This document shows, piece by piece, positions 6,121 to 6,222 of a stretch of 6,222 nt of DNA. Position 1 is the first letter of the stretch. Every line of letters begins with the position of its first letter. The stretch covers positions 1-6,222 of the forward strand of contig JAEYUE010000315.1 of assembly GCA_023433655.1 (NCBI GenBank), read 5' to 3'. Source of the stretch: Pseudomonadota bacterium. Its GTDB lineage: Bacteria; Pseudomonadota; Alphaproteobacteria; Caulobacterales; Caulobacteraceae. The notes beneath the pieces were generated by a model, which was not told the origin of the DNA, searched no databases, and worked only from the letters and a program-made list of their open reading frames with translations. A program made the position numbers and the translations under genes.

Positions 6121-6222
6121 TCAGATTTCCTGATTGTAGGCGCCGATCTCGCCGTACTTCGCCAGCCGCGGCTTCACCTCGTCGCGGAACAGGGCGCGCA
6201 TGTCGTCCTCGGAGCGCATGCT
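6121..6222 (-). CDS. C-terminal end of an unidentified protein (5' end outside window)
   Basis: On the minus strand the frame is open from the window edge (6222) to TGA at 6121-6123, giving 33 residues. They are strongly charged, include DEVKPRLAKYGE and end in GAYNQEI. Support comes from the frame running unbroken to the edge, its non-repetitive, coding-like composition, and the neat 9-base convergent gap with the upstream gene. The fragment is too short for me to assign a family. ATG codons inside the fragment are unlikely to be the start, since that would give a protein of 25-32 residues. Confidence 0.6.
   Translation of the reverse strand, partial: SMRSEDDMRALFRDEVKPRLAKYGEIGAYNQEI

Overview
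The window is a dense stretch of chromosome, very GC-rich (roughly 70% by eye), with strong G/C bias at third codon positions. Gene content and protein style point to an alphaproteobacterium, most plausibly a Caulobacterales member (Caulobacter/Brevundimonas type). That placement is inferred from general resemblance; no rRNA or other taxonomic marker is present.

Layout: (a) positions 1-426, + strand, hold the C-terminal two thirds or so of an alpha/beta hydrolase that begins before the window. (b) 447-665, +, is a 72-residue predicted lipoprotein with two further cysteines. (c) 724-1602, -, is galU (UTP-glucose-1-phosphate uridylyltransferase). (d) 1658-3472, -, is glmS (glutamine-fructose-6-phosphate aminotransferase). 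(e) 3473-3648 is a 176-base divergent control region with an inverted repeat and a candidate promoter. (f) 3649-4998, +, is glmM (phosphoglucosamine mutase), starting at TTG. (g) 5038-6111, +, is a YeiH/UPF0324-type membrane protein. (h) 6121-6222, -, is the last 33 codons of an unidentified gene converging on it.

Three of the four complete, well-identified genes feed cell-envelope sugar nucleotides. GlmS makes glucosamine-6-phosphate from fructose-6-phosphate and glutamine. GlmM isomerises it to glucosamine-1-phosphate, the precursor of UDP-GlcNAc for peptidoglycan and lipid A. GalU makes UDP-glucose for envelope and exported polysaccharides. glmS and galU lie on the same strand 55 bases apart and may be cotranscribed; glmM is divergent from glmS, so the two consecutive steps share one intergenic region. 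GlmU, which would complete UDP-GlcNAc synthesis, is not in the window.

There is no rRNA, tRNA, CRISPR array, insertion sequence or phage gene, and I found no convincing undescribed system. The items most worth a second look are the glmS/glmM intergenic inverted repeat, the TTG start of glmM, the small two-cysteine lipoprotein, and the placement of a YeiH-type transporter behind glmM.
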